Assembly (NCBI GenBank): GCA_018971625.1
Contig: JAGXAJ010000039.1
Location: 1 to 38,891, forward strand
Source: Pseudomonadota bacterium
GTDB taxonomy: Bacteria > Pseudomonadota > Alphaproteobacteria > Rhizobiales > Xanthobacteraceae
Length of the DNA stretch: 38,891 nucleotides
Direction of reading: 5' to 3'
This document shows, one piece after another, positions 8,512 through 16,323 of the stretch. How positions within the stretch are numbered: the stretch's first letter is position 1; each line of letters opens with the position of its first letter. The notes under the pieces are model-generated. The model was not told the origin of the DNA. It saw only the letters and a list, made by a program, of their open reading frames with translations, and searched no databases. The position numbers were made by a program, and so were the translations under genes.

Positions 8512-9501
8512 ATGGCAGATAGATCCTATTCGCGTCGCGACATGGCCGGCGCTGGCGTGTCGATGGCCGCGACTTCCATGACTCCAGCGTCCGCCGCAAC
8601 AGATGCGCCGTCGACCGTACAGACCTTGACCGACCCAGTCGGCAAGTATCCGAAGCCTCCTTTCAAGAAGCAATCGCAGCCGTGGCCGGGACTGGCGAGC
8701 CAGATGGAGCCGCCGCCCGATCACGGCGAGCATTCGTATCGTGGCTCGGGGCGGCTGGCCGGCCGCAAGGCGCTGATCACCGGCGGCGATTCCGGAATGG
8801 GAAGGGCGGCTGCGATCGCATTTGCGCGCGAGGGCGCAGATGTCGCCATCAATTATTATCCGACCGAGGAGCCCGATGCGCGAGAGGTCATTGAGCTGAT
8901 CAGCGCCGAGCAGCGTAAGGGACTCGCTTTGCCTGGCGACATCAGAGACGAACAGTTTTGCCAGGAGCTGGTGCGCAAGGCCGTCGAAGGGCTCGGTGGA
9001 CTCGACATCGTGGTCAGCAATGCCGGCAGGCAACAGTCGCGTCAATCCATTCTCGACATTTCCAGCGAGGATTTCGATGCGACCATGAAGACCAACATCT
9101 ATGCGCCGTTCTGGATCATCAAGGCAGCGCTCCCGCATCTCAAGCCCGGCTCCGTGATCATCGGCACCACGTCCGAGCAGGCCTACGATCCGTCTCCCGA
9201 TCTCTACGACTACGCGCAGACCAAGGCGGCGACGATGAACTATGTGAAGTCCCTCGCCAAGCAGCTCGCTTCCAAGGGCATTCGCGTCAACGGCGTGGCG
9301 CCGGGACCGATCTGGACGCCGCTGCAGGTGTCGGGCGGTGCGCCGATGGAGAAACTGGAGAAGTTCGGCGGTCAGAGTTCGTTCGGACGACCGGGGCAAC
9401 CGGCCGAGCTCGCCTCCATCTATGTTCAACTCGCAGCAGCCGATGCGAGCTACGCCACCGGTCAGGTCTACGGTTCCGCAGGCGGCACGGGTCAGCCGTG
9501 A
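8512..9501 (+). CDS. SDR-family oxidoreductase with Tat-like N-terminus (YghA/YdaD type)
   Basis: 329 aa. The N-terminus has SRRDMAGAG followed by a small-residue stretch, resembling a Tat signal. A Pro-rich linker (PKPPF...PWPG) follows, typical of the YghA/YdaD general-stress subgroup. The Rossmann fold has TGGDSGMG at residues 90-97, the NAG motif (VVSNAGRQ) and the catalytic pair Tyr234-x3-Lys238 (YAQTK). It should be an NAD(P)-dependent alcohol/aldehyde or sugar oxidoreductase; the substrate is unknown. YdaD in Bacillus is a general stress protein and the gene follows phyR here, but I found no well-spaced EcfG promoter upstream. The start codon is the first ATG after a GGAGAGCGAGG-like ribosome site. 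Confidence 0.88.
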   Translation: MADRSYSRRDMAGAGVSMAATSMTPASAATDAPSTVQTLTDPVGKYPKPPFKKQSQPWPGLASQMEPPPDHGEHSYRGSGRLAGRKALITGGDSGMGRAAAIAFAREGADVAINYYPTEEPDAREVIELISAEQRKGLALPGDIRDEQFCQELVRKAVEGLGGLDIVVSNAGRQQSRQSILDISSEDFDATMKTNIYAPFWIIKAALPHLKPGSVIIGTTSEQAYDPSPDLYDYAQTKAATMNYVKSLAKQLASKGIRVNGVAPGPIWTPLQVSGGAPMEKLEKFGGQSSFGRPGQPAELASIYVQLAAADASYATGQVYGSAGGTGQP

Positions 9502-9678
9502 CCCGGTCAGCGCAACCTCACATATAGAGAACGAGAGCCGCCTGAAAAGACTGGAATGAACGCGTCGGACAGCCGCCGATGCGCTGGAAGCAATCAAACA
9601 GGAATGTTCGGGGCAAGGTCGTGTCGAAGCTGGATGAAGGTCTGCCTGGCACCTCACGATGTTCACCAGAGCTTTTTC

Positions 9679-9785
9679 CGTTCCGATGGAATCGGAACGT
9701 GGCTCTAGATTCACGTTGACAGATTCATGTTGACGCATTTTCTTTACGCGAGCCGGTATCCACTTCGCTCGAAAACGCTCTAATC
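9679..9785. repeat. Intergenic palindromic repeat element
   Basis: The stretch begins with a perfect 9-bp stem and 3-nt loop (9679-9687 with 9691-9699). It continues with a sequence running to CGCTCGAAAACGCTC that I recognise as the type of interspersed intergenic repeat common in Bradyrhizobium/Rhodopseudomonas genomes. It lies between the ends of the convergent SDR and fdhD genes, where it could also act as a terminator. Copy number cannot be judged from one window. Confidence 0.6.
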
Positions 9786-10613
9786 CTAAAGAGCAATCCC
9801 GACAGGATGGCTGAAGATCTCGAAATCGCGCCCTCGCGCGATTCCGACAAGGGTGATTCCGCTGGCTTCCGCGGTGCGTATCGCAAGCGCGGTCGGCGCC
9901 GATATGGCAACAATGATTCCGGTGCCGATGGCGGCAGCCTTTTGAACCATCTCCACCGATATCCGGCTGGTCAGAACGATGGCGCCCGAGCGGCTGGACA
10001 CGCTCGCTGCGGCGAGCGCCCCCGCAAGCTTGTCGAGGGCATTATGTCGACCAACGTCCTCGCGAACAATCATGCCTTTGGCGCCGGGAACGAAGAAGCC
10101 GGCAGCATGGATCGCTCGAGTTTCCCGGTTAAGCTCTTGTGACGCTACCAAGGTTGCAACCGCCGTGGCGATCTGACAGGGCGTGAGAAAGATCTCGCGG
10201 GCAACCGACGGATTGGCGCGCCTCGCCTGCTGCAAGCTTTCGATACCGCACAATCCGCAACCGGTGGGGCCGACGAGGCGCCGTTGTCTTTCCTTCAGCA
10301 GTCGGCCGCAATCGGCGCGCAACCACATCCTCAACTCGATGCCGTCGGGGCCTGCGACGACATCGAGCGCTTCGATTTCGCCGGTGCTCCGGACGATGCC
10401 TTCAGTCATGCTGAAGCCGGTCGCGAGATCGATCAGATCGGCGGGACTCGCCATGAGGACAGCCATGGTGCTTCCGTCGTAGACCAAGGCAACCGGGCAT
10501 TCCTCTGCCACGACGCGCTCGTCGTGCGTACGGTTTGACGTGAGCCGGGGCATCTTGATCGAAGCGGCAGCCGCGTTCACCCGATCGCGTCTGCTGAATT
10601 GTAGGCCATTCAT
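9786..10613 (-). CDS. fdhD: Formate dehydrogenase accessory sulfurtransferase FdhD
   Basis: 275 aa. It contains the Cys pair GCGLCG (Cys119 and Cys122) that carries sulfur from IscS to the molybdenum cofactor. It also has the family segments ECPVALVYDG, TEGIVRS, IHAAGFF and REDVGRHNALDKLAGA. FdhD sulfurates the Mo-bis-PGD centre so that formate-dehydrogenase-type enzymes become active. The gene is divergent from a molybdopterin oxidoreductase gene, presumably its client. A palindrome containing two opposed GGAAC boxes lies between them. Confidence 0.95.
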   Translation of the reverse strand: MNGLQFSRRDRVNAAAASIKMPRLTSNRTHDERVVAEECPVALVYDGSTMAVLMASPADLIDLATGFSMTEGIVRSTGEIEALDVVAGPDGIELRMWLRADCGRLLKERQRRLVGPTGCGLCGIESLQQARRANPSVAREIFLTPCQIATAVATLVASQELNRETRAIHAAGFFVPGAKGMIVREDVGRHNALDKLAGALAAASVSSRSGAIVLTSRISVEMVQKAAAIGTGIIVAISAPTALAIRTAEASGITLVGIARGRDFEIFSHPVGIAL

Positions 10614-10638
10614 CGCAGCGTTCCTTCGACGAAGTATC

Positions 10639-10697
10639 GACGCGCGAGCGGATGTGAGGTTCCTAGCCTCTAGGAACTTGCCATCGCATTATCGGTT
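10639..10697. promoter_or_regulatory. Palindrome and divergent EcfG-type promoters between fdhD and fdh
   Basis: A perfect inverted repeat (8-base arms GTTCCTAG / CTAGGAAC, 3-base centre, 10659-10677) holds two opposed -35 boxes. On the plus strand GGAAC (10673-10677), 17 nt and GTT (10695-10697) match the EcfG pattern and point to the oxidoreductase gene, with a leader of about 30 bases. On the minus strand GGAAC (10663-10659), 17 nt and GTC (10641-10639) point to fdhD. The same back-to-back layout is seen between nepR and phyR. The palindrome could also bind a separate regulator. Confidence 0.6.
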
Positions 10698-10730
10698 TCC
10701 CGCTTGTGGCATGCGTCGAAAGGGCCAACC

Positions 10731-13052
10731 ATGAGGCAAAAGGCAAAGGTCGAGAAATATGAAGCCCCGGCCGGCGGTTGGGGATCACTCAACGCGGTCG
10801 CCCACGTCCTGACTCAGGAAGAGGTCGCGATCCTCGGCAGCGAAATCCTGCTCAAGCAGAACAAGCCCGATGGATACATGTGCGTCAGTTGCTCCTGGGC
10901 CAAGCCTGCCAAGCCTCATCCGTTCGAGTTCTGCGAAAACGGCGCCAAGGCGACCGCGTGGGAGATAACTGCCAAGACGGTAACGCCGGAGTTTTTCGCG
11001 CAACATGCCGTAACGGAACTACGCGGCTGGTCAGACCATCAACTGGAAGAGCAAGGGCGGCTGACCACGCCGATGCGCTACGATCTTGCCAGCGACAAAT
11101 ATGTGCCGGTCGATTGGCGCGACGCCTTCCGCGAGATTGGAGCCGAGTTGAACAAGCTCGATCCCCGTTCGGTCGTGATGTACACCTCCGGCCGCGCGTC
11201 GCTTGAGGCCAGTTATATGTACCAGCTATTTGGCCGCATGTACGGCACGAACAATTTCCCCGATAGTTCGAACATGTGCCACGAGACGACCTCGGTTGCG
11301 CTGCCGGAAGTGATCGGATCGCCGGTCGGAACCGTGTTGCTGGAAGACTTCGAGCATGCCGATTGCATTTTCTTCTTCGGCCACAACACGACGACCAATG
11401 CGCCCCGCATGCTGCATCCATTGCAGGAAGCCGCGCAGCGGGGAGTGCCCATCATCACCTTCAACCCCCTGCGCGAGCGCGGCCTCGAGCGCTTCGTGAA
11501 TCCGCAAGATCCGTTTCAGATGATCGCGGGCGGCACGCGTATCAGTTCGCAATATCACCAGGTCCGGCTTGGCGGCGATGCCGCCGCGATCGTCGGCATC
11601 TGCAAATGCGTAATCGAGGCTGACGATCGTGCCAGGACGAACGGCGATCCACGCATACTCGATGTCGACTTCATTGCGCGGCATACTGCCGGCTTCGAGG
11701 ACTTTGCGAGCTTCTGCCGGAAGGCGAACTGGAACGACCTCGAAAGGGCATCCGGCCTTGGCCGCGATGCGATGTTCGAGGTTGCGGGCGCCTATATGAC
11801 GGCGAAGGCGGTGATCGCCAACTACGGCATGGGCGTGACCCAGCACAAACACGGCGTTGAAACAGTCAAGATGATTGTCAATCTGCTGTTACTGCGCGGC
11901 AACATCGGCAAGCCGGGCGCCGGAATTTCGCCGATCCGGGGCCACTCCAATGTGCAGGGCCAGCGCACGGTCGGCATTTCGGAGAAGACCAAGCTCGTGC
12001 CTCTCGACAAGCTCGCCGGGCTCTATGGTTTCGAGCCGCCGCGATGGGACGGTTTGTCGACGGTGGATGTATGCGAGGGCATTCTAAAAGGCGACGTGCA
12101 AGGCTTTGTCAGCCTCGGCGGCAATTTCTTGCGCGCGGTCCCTGAACGTTCGCTGATGGAGCCTGCCTGATCCGGGTTGCGGCTGTCGGTGCAAATCGCG
12201 ACCAAGCTCAATCGCAGCCACCTCGTGCCGGGCGAAGTCACTTACCTTCTGCCGTGTCTTGGCCGGATCGAGATCGATCAGCAGACGAGCGGCCCGCAGG
12301 CAGTCTCGATGGAAGATTCGACCGCCTGCATCCACGGCTCGCGTGGCCAGCGCAGACCGGTGACCGGGAATGTCCGTTCAGAGCCGGCCATCATCGCCGG
12401 TTTGGCAAAAGCCACGCTAAAGCCCAATCCAAAGCTCGATTGGGACGCCTGGGTCGCCGACTATTCGCGGGTTCGGGATGCCATCGAGCGCACCTATCCC
12501 GACCAGTTCAGGGATTTCAACCGGCGCATGTTCGATGCCGGCGGATTTCCGCGACCCCTGGCGGCGCGCGAGCGGAAGTGGAAGACGCCTAACGGCAAAG
12601 CCAATTTCAGCGTCCCGAAATCCGCATTGGCGCCGCCATCCGAGGGCGACGAAATCTACCGGCTGATGACGATGCGTGCGGACGGACAGTTCAATACGAC
12701 GATCTACAACGAAGATGATCGCTTCCGCGGCATCCATGGGAGCCGTTACGTGGTCTTCATGAATCCCGCGGACATGGCCGCCGAACGGCTGGAGCAGGGC
12801 GACACGGTCACGCTATCGACCGAGGCGGACGACGGCGTGGAACGAGTCATGAGCGAGCTTCAGGTTGTTGCCTACGATATTCCGCGCAGGAGCATCGCGG
12901 GCTACTATCCGGAATGTAACGGCCTCATTCCGTTGTCGCACTATGCCGAGGGGAGCAAGGTCCCGGCGGCGAAGTCCGTTCCGGTTCGCATCGCAAAGGA
13001 TGTCGTTCCCGAGATCATCGAAGCCGGCGAAATTCCAATTTCGACGCGCTGA
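10731..13052 (+). pseudogene. YdeP/FdhF-like molybdopterin oxidoreductase, interrupted by an in-frame TGA
   Basis: One frame runs from ATG 10731 to TGA 13050-13052 (773 codons), broken by TGA at 12168-12170 (codon 480). Both halves belong to the same protein: the N-part has the Fe-S cysteines Cys51, Cys54 and Cys68, and Cys183-His (NMCHE) aligning with the Sec140-His pair of E. coli FdhF. The C-part continues with KLNRSH and the molydopterin dinucleotide-binding domain (MRADGQFNTTIYN, RGIHGSRY). Family length is about 760 aa, so nothing else is missing. The family usually has a Trp or other residue here; TGG to TGA is the simplest explanation. ATG 10731 has AAAGGG upstream. Readthrough would give a normal enzyme; otherwise the protein is truncated and the dinucleotide-binding domain is lost. 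Confidence 0.85.
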
Positions 13053-13329
13053 ACAAAGAAGCCAAATTTCCGGCTTCGAACTTGGAATAACTGGTTTGAT
13101 CGGCGTGTCGGCGCCTTTCAGGATTTGCTGCGCCTTACAGCTTCGACAACTCGAGTGAGCCATCGGAACGGTCTCGCACACAGCGAACTCGCCACGCAAA
13201 TCGGCTCCGCAATAAAGAATCTCGAACCAAGGTTTTGGAAACCATTCGCGGGCTCAGTTGAACCCGCTAACGAAATTGAAAACCGGCCTTGGCACAGTCG
13301 CGCGCGCTAGAGCAAATAGGGGGGACTTC

Positions 13330-13518
13330 ATGAGCGGCAGAGCTGTCTTGGAAAACGTGCGCCGATATCGTGCGATTGCTTCACTGTATCGTCAAACGGC
13401 GGCATTCCGGCCGGTCCAGAAATGGTCTCTTCTGGCCCAGGCTCAGGAGTACGAGCGACTGGCGATTACGGAGCTCGAAACGTATTTTGGGGCGTTCGAG
13501 GGTGCCCTCGCTAACTAA
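13330..13518 (+). CDS. Small conserved-looking hypothetical protein
   Basis: 62 aa, starting at ATG 13330 with a strong GGGGGG ribosome site 5 bases upstream. An upstream extension exists in frame but is not favoured. The protein is predicted all-alpha, with AIASLYRQTAAFRP and a polar C-terminal helix (AQEYERLAITELETYF), and has no membrane segment or signal peptide. I do not recognise the family beyond short proteins of this kind seen in Bradyrhizobium. It lies between the oxidoreductase and two secreted-protein genes on the same strand. Confidence 0.7.
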   Translation: MSGRAVLENVRRYRAIASLYRQTAAFRPVQKWSLLAQAQEYERLAITELETYFGAFEGALAN

Positions 13519-13599
13519 ATGTTAGTCACAAAGTGACCGCGCGCGGTACATCCGCGGCTATTGGCGGCACGCGCCGGCTTCGCTCCGGTTCCGAGAGCC

Positions 13600-13625
13600 G
13601 GAACTCAAAGCCTGGCAAGCGCGTT
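13600..13625 (+). promoter_or_regulatory. EcfG-type promoter
   Basis: GGAAC (13600-13604), 17 nt, then CGTT (13622-13625). This is a full match to the EcfG pattern, 35 bases before the ATG of the secreted protein at 13661. A reverse GTTCC lies 7 bases before it, giving the inverted GGAAC pair seen elsewhere in the window. Confidence 0.65.
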
Positions 13626-13660
13626 ATCCTACGGAGGGGTTCACCCACGGAGGAATTACG

Positions 13661-13933
13661 ATGCGTCTGAAGTTTCTTGCCGCCGCTGCCGCGATTGCGA
13701 CCCTGGTGGCTGGCCCGGCGAGCGCGCGGGTTTATCACCATCATCACGTTTACCATCACTACTATCGCGGCGTCGGGCCGGTAGGCGCCGCCGCCGGTAT
13801 CGCCGGATTGGCGATCGGGACGGCCGGCGCTATCGCGACCGCCCCCTTCCGCGACTCCTATGGTTACTATGGCTACGACCGCGGTTACGACCCGTATTAT
13901 GGGCCGGGCTCATATTACGGACCTCGCTGGTAA
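13661..13933 (+). CDS. Small secreted His/Tyr/Gly-rich protein
   Basis: 90 aa with a clear signal peptide (MRLKFLAAAAAIATLVAGPASA). The mature part opens with a His/Tyr cluster (YHHHHVYHHYY), then a Gly/Ala-rich hydrophobic stretch (about 40-62) that could span or associate with a membrane. It ends in YGYYGYDRGYDPYYG-type repeats. Such proteins occur widely in Bradyrhizobium; the His cluster suggests metal binding but nothing more is known from sequence. GGAGGAATTAC precedes the ATG. It has an EcfG-type promoter and a strong terminator, so it looks like a monocistronic stress gene. Confidence 0.8.
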   Translation: MRLKFLAAAAAIATLVAGPASARVYHHHHVYHHYYRGVGPVGAAAGIAGLAIGTAGAIATAPFRDSYGYYGYDRGYDPYYGPGSYYGPRW

Positions 13934-13936
13934 ACG

Positions 13937-13965
13937 AAAAAGGCGGCCGGTTCGGCCGCCTTTTT
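13937..13965. terminator. Bidirectional-looking rho-independent terminator
   Basis: Perfect 13-bp stem (13937-13949 with 13953-13965) with a 3-nt loop. It has an A tract on one side and a T tract on the other, directly after the secreted His/Tyr-rich protein gene. Confidence 0.9.
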
Positions 13966-14147
13966 CAATGAAGCCGATCGTGGTGCGGCTAACTCCGAGG
14001 TTCGCGCCTGTTGCTATTATTGATCGTCGGTCGTCGCCGGGGCGCGGAAGCCGCGACGAAATCGGAATTACTTTCTGAATAAGCCGGATAGTGTTTGCCT
14101 ACCTGGAAGGCAATGTTAACCGGATGTCTCGAATCCTTGAATGAGCC

Positions 14148-14172
14148 GGAACGTCTTAGCTGAATTCGCATT
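14148..14172 (+). promoter_or_regulatory. Possible EcfG-type promoter (imperfect -10)
   Basis: GGAAC (14148-14152), 17 nt, ATT (14170-14172), 33 bases before the start of the next secreted protein. The -10 differs from GTT in one base, as at nepR. Confidence 0.35.
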
Positions 14173-14204
14173 TTATTACCCGTGTGGATCATGGAGTAAC
14201 AAAA

Positions 14205-14501
14205 ATGCGAAAACTCGCTCTTGTTGCCGTGGCGGTCGGCGCTATTTCCACCGCAACCGTAGCCCCTGCGGAAGCTCATTGGCGTGGAGGCTGGCGTGGA
14301 CCCGGAATCGGGTTCGGGATCGCAGCCGGTGCTTTGGCTCTCGGAGCAGCGGCCGCGGCTTCGCCTTATTACTACGGACCTGGCTACGATTACGCCTATG
14401 GACGCAGGTACTACTACCGGCCTGCGCCATATGCTTATTACGGTGGTCCCGTGTACTACGGGCCGCGATACTATCGCTGGGGACCGGCTCCTTATTGGTG
14501 A
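14205..14501 (+). CDS. Small secreted Tyr/Gly/Pro-rich protein
   Basis: 98 aa. ATG 14205 is chosen because GGAGTAAC lies 5 bases upstream and the frame from there begins with a signal peptide (MRKLALVAVAVGAISTATVAPAEA gives the cleavage region). After HWRGGWRGPG comes a Gly/Ala hydrophobic segment (about 36-56), then about 40 residues dominated by Tyr, Pro, Gly and Arg. It has the same architecture as the protein 270 bases upstream: signal peptide, hydrophobic Gly/Ala core, aromatic tail. The pair may be an old duplication. It is probably in the envelope; the function is unknown. Confidence 0.8.
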   Translation: MRKLALVAVAVGAISTATVAPAEAHWRGGWRGPGIGFGIAAGALALGAAAAASPYYYGPGYDYAYGRRYYYRPAPYAYYGGPVYYGPRYYRWGPAPYW

Positions 14502-14520
14502 TGACAAAATTGGTGATGAC

Positions 14521-14549
14521 AAAGGCCCGGTCAGATTCCGGGCCTTTTC
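14521..14549 (+). terminator. Rho-independent terminator
   Basis: Perfect 10-bp stem (14521-14530 with 14538-14547), 7-nt loop, followed by T residues, 20 bases after the stop of the Tyr-rich protein gene. Confidence 0.85.
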
Positions 14550-14777
14550 ATATCCCATCCTCTCATATCCCATCCTCACCGTTTTTGGCGCGCTCTCACC
14601 GCGAGCTCCGTGCACGGCGGCTGAGATAACCTGTCATCGCGACGGTTGCTGGCCTCTTTACCCGCCGTGTGATCCTGAAGAAAGGCGCGCGTTCGAGGTT
14701 GCTGGGCTGATTGAGCCCCCGTACAGGTCTGGCGGGGCGTGGCAAACGCCATTCACGGATTCAGCAAAATCAAAATA

Positions 14778-14817
14778 AAAATAAAGCAGGGCGCAGCTGG
14801 CATCACCACAGCTGCGC
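14778..14817. repeat. Left attachment-site repeat (attL)
   Basis: The 40 bases are identical to 31949-31988. They contain a perfect 9-bp inverted repeat (GCGCAGCTG / CAGCTGCGC) around a 9-nt loop. On the minus strand the hairpin is followed by a T-rich tail, so the core looks like a terminator. No tRNA gene adjoins it. Confidence 0.85.
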
Positions 14818-14946
14818 TATCTGTCGGCCAGCGTGCGCCAATGTCCGCATACATCAGGAAAAACAAATTTGATTCAATAGCTTACGTTTGGTATGATTTC
14901 CGCTGATGTTCCTCCCGGTATGCCGGAAATCGTCTTAATCCGGCGC

Positions 14947-14974
14947 CAATGGTGGGGCGGTTTGGTGGGGCGGC
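14947..14974. repeat. Tandem GGTGGGGCGG motif inside the left end (candidate integrase arm site)
   Basis: Two copies of GGTGGGGCGG lie 3 bases apart at 14951-14960 and 14964-14973. The same doublet, one base shorter in the gap, occurs at 31900-31921, just inside the right end and in the same orientation. It overlaps a possible upstream start of the integrase gene. Confidence 0.5.
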
Positions 14975-14975
14975 T

Positions 14976-16235
14976 ATGGCCGGACGCAGATTGCACAAGC
15001 TCTCCGCTCGTACGGTGGAGACGATCGCAAAGCCCGGGCGCCACAGCGATGGCGGGGGCCTATATCTCGCCATTGAAGCGGGCGAGCACGCGCGCCGCTC
15101 ATGGGTGTTCATGTATCGAGAGCGCGGCACTGGTCGCCGAAAGGAGCTTGGACTAGGCGCCGCAAAGGGGCCAAATCGGCCGGGGCTCAGCTTGGCGGAA
15201 GCGCGCATTAAGGCGGCGGATGTGCGCAAGATCCTCGCGCACGGCAAAGACCCGAAAAAGGAAAAAGTCGTCGAGCGCGGATCCAATGAAACCTTTGGTC
15301 CCTTTGCCGACGTCTATCTGAAAAGCATCCTTCCGGGCCTTAAAAGCCACTCGGCTGAAGCCGACTGGAAGCGCGATATCGAGGTGCGGTGCAAACCAAT
15401 CCGGCCAAAGCGACTGGGAGACGTCACGACGAACGACATTCTCGCAATCCTATCGCCATTGTGGATGACGATAAATCGGACAGCCCGAGAGACGCGAAGT
15501 CGGATCGAGCGGATATTCGATGCCGCCGAGTCCAAGGGGCTTCGTTCTGGCAAGAATCCGGCCATGTGGAAGACGCTGAAGCCGCTCTTGCCGAAGGCCA
15601 GGCGCTCCAAACGCCACCACCCCGCCGCACCGTACAAGCAAATTCCCGGCCTTGTGCGGTCGCTTCGTGCCAGGTGCGACGGGGCCGACACAGCGGTGAA
15701 CCAGGCGGCCGAGTTCATCATCCTGACAGCGGTCCGGACCAGCGAAGCCCGCTATATGCGAGTAGGCGAAGTGGATTTTTTCGAGCGGCTTTGGGTAATA
15801 CCAGCCGAGCGAATGAAGACGGAAGAGGATCCTGAGGGAACGGATTTTGAAGTTCCGCTCAGCGATCCGGCCATTGCCATCTTGAAGGCCATCATCCCGC
15901 GGGGAGCTGGCCCCGATGCTTACGTCTTTGCCGGACAATGGTCCAAAGATCACACGAAGCCACTGGGTCAAAACGCCGTGTTGCATGCTCTGAAGGCGAT
16001 TTATCCAGCGATCACGACACATGGGTGCCGGTCCAGCTTCCGCGATTGGGCCGGCGACGAAACGAACTTCCCGCGTGAAATCGCCGAAATGGCCTTGGCT
16101 CACAAGATTGGTGACGAAGTCGAACGGGCCTATCGCCGTGGGACCGCGCTTAAGAAGCGCCGGCAGCTCATGGACGCTTGGGCGCGCTATATCGCAGTTT
16201 CCTCAAACATTATCGCCATGACGCGGTCTGCGTAA
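14976..16235 (+). CDS. Tyrosine-type site-specific integrase (P4-like)
   Basis: 419 aa from ATG 14976 (an ATG at 14949 would add nine residues encoded by the GGTGGGGCGG repeat). The N-terminal DUF4102-like arm-binding domain has KPGRHSDGGGLYLAIE. A SAM-like core-binding domain follows (about 100-185). The catalytic domain shows Arg254 (TAVRTSEAR), His349-x2-Arg352 (HGCRSSFRDWAG), His376 (ALAHKIGD) and the nucleophile Tyr386 (ERAYRRG), so the active site is intact. It recombines attP with the host attB and drives insertion of this element. It sits at the left edge, transcribed inward, followed by a nested inverted repeat. Confidence 0.95.
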   Translation: MAGRRLHKLSARTVETIAKPGRHSDGGGLYLAIEAGEHARRSWVFMYRERGTGRRKELGLGAAKGPNRPGLSLAEARIKAADVRKILAHGKDPKKEKVVERGSNETFGPFADVYLKSILPGLKSHSAEADWKRDIEVRCKPIRPKRLGDVTTNDILAILSPLWMTINRTARETRSRIERIFDAAESKGLRSGKNPAMWKTLKPLLPKARRSKRHHPAAPYKQIPGLVRSLRARCDGADTAVNQAAEFIILTAVRTSEARYMRVGEVDFFERLWVIPAERMKTEEDPEGTDFEVPLSDPAIAILKAIIPRGAGPDAYVFAGQWSKDHTKPLGQNAVLHALKAIYPAITTHGCRSSFRDWAGDETNFPREIAEMALAHKIGDEVERAYRRGTALKKRRQLMDAWARYIAVSSNIIAMTRSA

Positions 16236-16241
16236 TGAAGG

Positions 16242-16297
16242 GGCCTATCGGGTAGTGTCTCAGTTAAGACACTACCGCCTATCGATTGATAGGCCCT
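16242..16297. repeat. Nested inverted repeats after the integrase gene
   Basis: An outer pair of 9-base arms (16242-16250 GGGCCTATC with 16289-16297 GATAGGCCC) encloses an inner perfect 10-base hairpin (16252-16261 with 16268-16277, 6-nt loop). There is no T tract, so it is a weak candidate for a terminator. It lies 6 bases after the integrase stop and may be a recombination-directionality or regulatory site. Confidence 0.6.
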
Positions 16298-16323
16298 CGG
16301 CTGGCGATCCCTCATTAATGCGC

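Noticed and set aside
8491..9738. 415-aa minus-strand open frame over the SDR gene
   Set aside because: It is antisense to a protein with clear SDR motifs. Its residues (R, G, H, D repeated) are typical of a shadow frame in GC-rich DNA.
12168..12170. TGA as a selenocysteine codon in the oxidoreductase
   Set aside because: The residue aligning with Sec140 of E. coli FdhF is Cys183, far upstream. The TGA lies at codon 480, outside the active site, and I saw no SECIS-like structure right after it.
14778..14817. tRNA gene as the integration target
   Set aside because: No cloverleaf, CCA end or conserved tRNA loops can be found in the repeat or in the adjoining bases on either side.
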